A stretch of DNA of 8,590 nt from Bacilli bacterium (GTDB lineage Bacteria; Bacillota_I; Bacilli_A; RF39; UBA660). Of the stretch, positions 7,283 through 8,590 are shown piece after piece. The stretch covers positions 1-8,590 of the forward strand of contig JAQUEG010000022.1 of assembly GCA_028685275.1 (NCBI GenBank), read 5' to 3'. Below the pieces are notes generated by a model. It was given only the letters and a program-made list of their open reading frames with translations. It was not told the DNA's origin and ran no database searches. Numbering within the stretch: the stretch's first letter is position 1; every line of letters begins with the position of its first letter. The translations under genes and the position numbers were made by a program.

Positions 7283-8530
7283 ATGTTTGCTAATCATTTA
7301 ATTGTAGAAAATAATAATGAGAAAGTTTTATATTTATATTTAGATTATAATTATGAATTTGCTATCATTAATCAACAGCCTCCTGATCAAAAAAGAAAAA
7401 CTATATATGAAAAAGTAACTGATTATATAAAAAATAAAAAAATTGATTTTGATGGTACTAAAATATTTTTAGTAGTTAATGGGATTATTATGAGTTCATT
7501 ATTTTTATCTGATTTACCATATCAAAATTTAAAAAGCGAAATAACACCTAAATATCAATATGTCGAATATATTAAAGACTTTTCAAACCCTAATATTGAA
7601 TTAAAAAATATTATAAAGAAAAATAAAATTGAAATTTCTAATGAAAAAGAAGAATCAATAACTAAAACACCTAATGAAACTGAAACTTTAGATATTGAAA
7701 AAATAGAAAAACCAAAAGAACCAGTAAATGTTGTTAATGAACAATTAGTTACTTTACAACGTTCTAGTGGTGCAATTGAGCAAATTGAACTTGAAAATTA
7801 TGTAACTGGTGTAGTAGCTGCAGAAATGCCAGCATTATTTCAAACTGAAGCATTAAAAGCACAAGCGGTAGTAGCAAGAACTTATGCTTTAAAAAGAATT
7901 AGTAAAAACGAAACACTTTATGATACGCATACTCATCAAAATTATAAAGATATTAATCAGTTAAAAACATATTGGGGCAGTAATTTTGAAAATTATTATA
8001 ACAAAATTAAAAAAGCAGTAATGGCCACTAAAAGTGAACATATTACTTATAACAATAAATATATAGATGCATTATATCATTCAACTAATAATGGAAAAAC
8101 CGAAAATGCTGCTCAAGTATGGGGTGATAGTTATCCCTATTTAATAAGTGTTGATAGCCCTTGGGACAAAGAAGCCCCCACTTATTTAAGGGAAACGAAT
8201 AAAGATTTGAAAATTATTGCTTCTTTATTAGGAATTGATTTAAACGATAATAGCAATATTGAAATACTTAATTATACTGATGGTAATAGTATTGATAAAA
8301 TTGAAATTGATGGAAAAGAATTTTCAGGTAAATACATTAGGGAAACTTTAGGATTAAGATCAACTGATTTTAGTATTAAAATAAAAGATAACGAGGTCAT
8401 TTTTACTACTAAAGGTTATGGTCACGGGGTAGGAATGAGTCAATATGGCGCAAATGGAATGGCAAAAGGAGGATATAATTATAAACAGATTATTGCTCAT
8501 TATTATCCCAATACTATCGAAACTAAATGA
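7283..8530 (+). CDS. spoIID: SpoIID/LytB-domain protein (peptidoglycan lytic transglycosylase-like)
   Basis: SpoIID cleaves glycan strands of peptidoglycan during engulfment; relatives act in vegetative wall turnover. The catalytic domain covers about residues 155-412. It has YVTGVVAAEMPALF with the expected catalytic Glu181, EALKAQAVVARTYAL (189-203), YHSTNNGKTENA with VWG (265-281), and the C-terminal GYGHGVGMSQYGA (378-390) with the family His381. All core motifs are intact. The first 150 residues are unusual. There is no signal peptide; a charged domain (about 1-85) contains one 15-residue hydrophobic stretch (IFLVVNGIIMSSLFL, 61-75), and a Lys/Glu-rich linker (105-150) follows. AGGTGAT sets the start, and no ATG, GTG or TTG lies upstream in frame. 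The promoter looks vegetative. The stop codon abuts an apparent sequence junction, so the last residues should be treated with caution. Confidence 0.93.
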   Translation: MFANHLIVENNNEKVLYLYLDYNYEFAIINQQPPDQKRKTIYEKVTDYIKNKKIDFDGTKIFLVVNGIIMSSLFLSDLPYQNLKSEITPKYQYVEYIKDFSNPNIELKNIIKKNKIEISNEKEESITKTPNETETLDIEKIEKPKEPVNVVNEQLVTLQRSSGAIEQIELENYVTGVVAAEMPALFQTEALKAQAVVARTYALKRISKNETLYDTHTHQNYKDINQLKTYWGSNFENYYNKIKKAVMATKSEHITYNNKYIDALYHSTNNGKTENAAQVWGDSYPYLISVDSPWDKEAPTYLRETNKDLKIIASLLGIDLNDNSNIEILNYTDGNSIDKIEIDGKEFSGKYIRETLGLRSTDFSIKIKDNEVIFTTKGYGHGVGMSQYGANGMAKGGYNYKQIIAHYYPNTIETK

Positions 8531-8531
8531 A

Positions 8532-8590
8532 AAGCTTAGTCCGGATATTGCCGTACTTGAGGGGGGCTATTCGATTGAAGGTGCACTTCC
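8532..8590 (+). CDS. Histone-deacetylase-family fragment of foreign composition (likely chimeric end)
   Basis: From AAG at 8532 the frame is open to the window end and reads KLSPDIAVLEGGYSIEGALP. This resembles the conserved VLEGGY segment near the C-terminal end of the histone deacetylase/AcuC superfamily active site, where the Gly-Gly-Tyr tyrosine assists catalysis. There is no start codon or ribosome site; the frame enters the family in mid-domain. Base composition is 30 G/C in 59, with codons such as CCG, GCC, GGG, GGC and TCG that are rare in all neighbouring genes. The segment begins exactly at AAGCTT. Assignment rests on about 20 residues, so it is tentative; the composition break is certain. 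Confidence 0.45.

Overview
This is an AT-rich window (roughly 30 % GC, estimated by eye) from a low-GC Gram-positive bacterium of the Bacilli/Erysipelotrichia/sporulating 'Mollicutes-like' kind. The evidence is the extreme AT-biased codon use, strong AGGAGG-type ribosome binding sites, and two sporulation-associated genes (gerQ and a spoIID-like gene). The genetic code is standard: visible tryptophans are TGG, and pduL ends on a TGA that overlaps the next gene's start.

Layout. Positions 1-4652 (minus strand) hold a tightly packed gene train, read right to left: pduL (phosphate propanoyltransferase-like), a DUF1450 four-cysteine mini-protein, dus (tRNA-dihydrouridine synthase), lysS (lysyl-tRNA synthetase), and a YfcC-like membrane transporter that runs off the left edge. 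Gaps are -8, 18, 31-36 and 25 nt. An extended -10 promoter precedes pduL, and a probable internal promoter inside the end of dus serves lysS. Positions 4653-4792 are a divergent promoter region; the rightward side carries a sigma-E-like promoter for gerQ. gerQ (4793-5167) is followed by a LemA-like membrane protein (5226-5762) whose sigma-A promoter lies partly inside the gerQ terminator hairpin.

lemA-like converges with no gap on a DUF421/YetF membrane protein (5763-6479, minus), preceded by a TetR-family regulator (6533-7135, minus). The TetR gene is divergent from a SpoIID-like protein (7283-8530, plus). The 147-nt region between them holds back-to-back sigma-A promoters with overlapping -35 elements and two palindromes on the TetR side that look like operators.

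The last ~59 bases (8532-8590) change abruptly to about 51 % GC and encode a histone-deacetylase-like fragment starting at a HindIII site right after the spoIID stop. I read this as a chimeric junction rather than native sequence. I see no CRISPR, IS element, defence system, rRNA or tRNA. Apart from the right-end junction, the most notable items are regulatory: promoter-in-terminator, terminator-in-gene, operator palindromes and a TA-repeat promoter spacer. There is also a SpoIID with no recognisable signal peptide.
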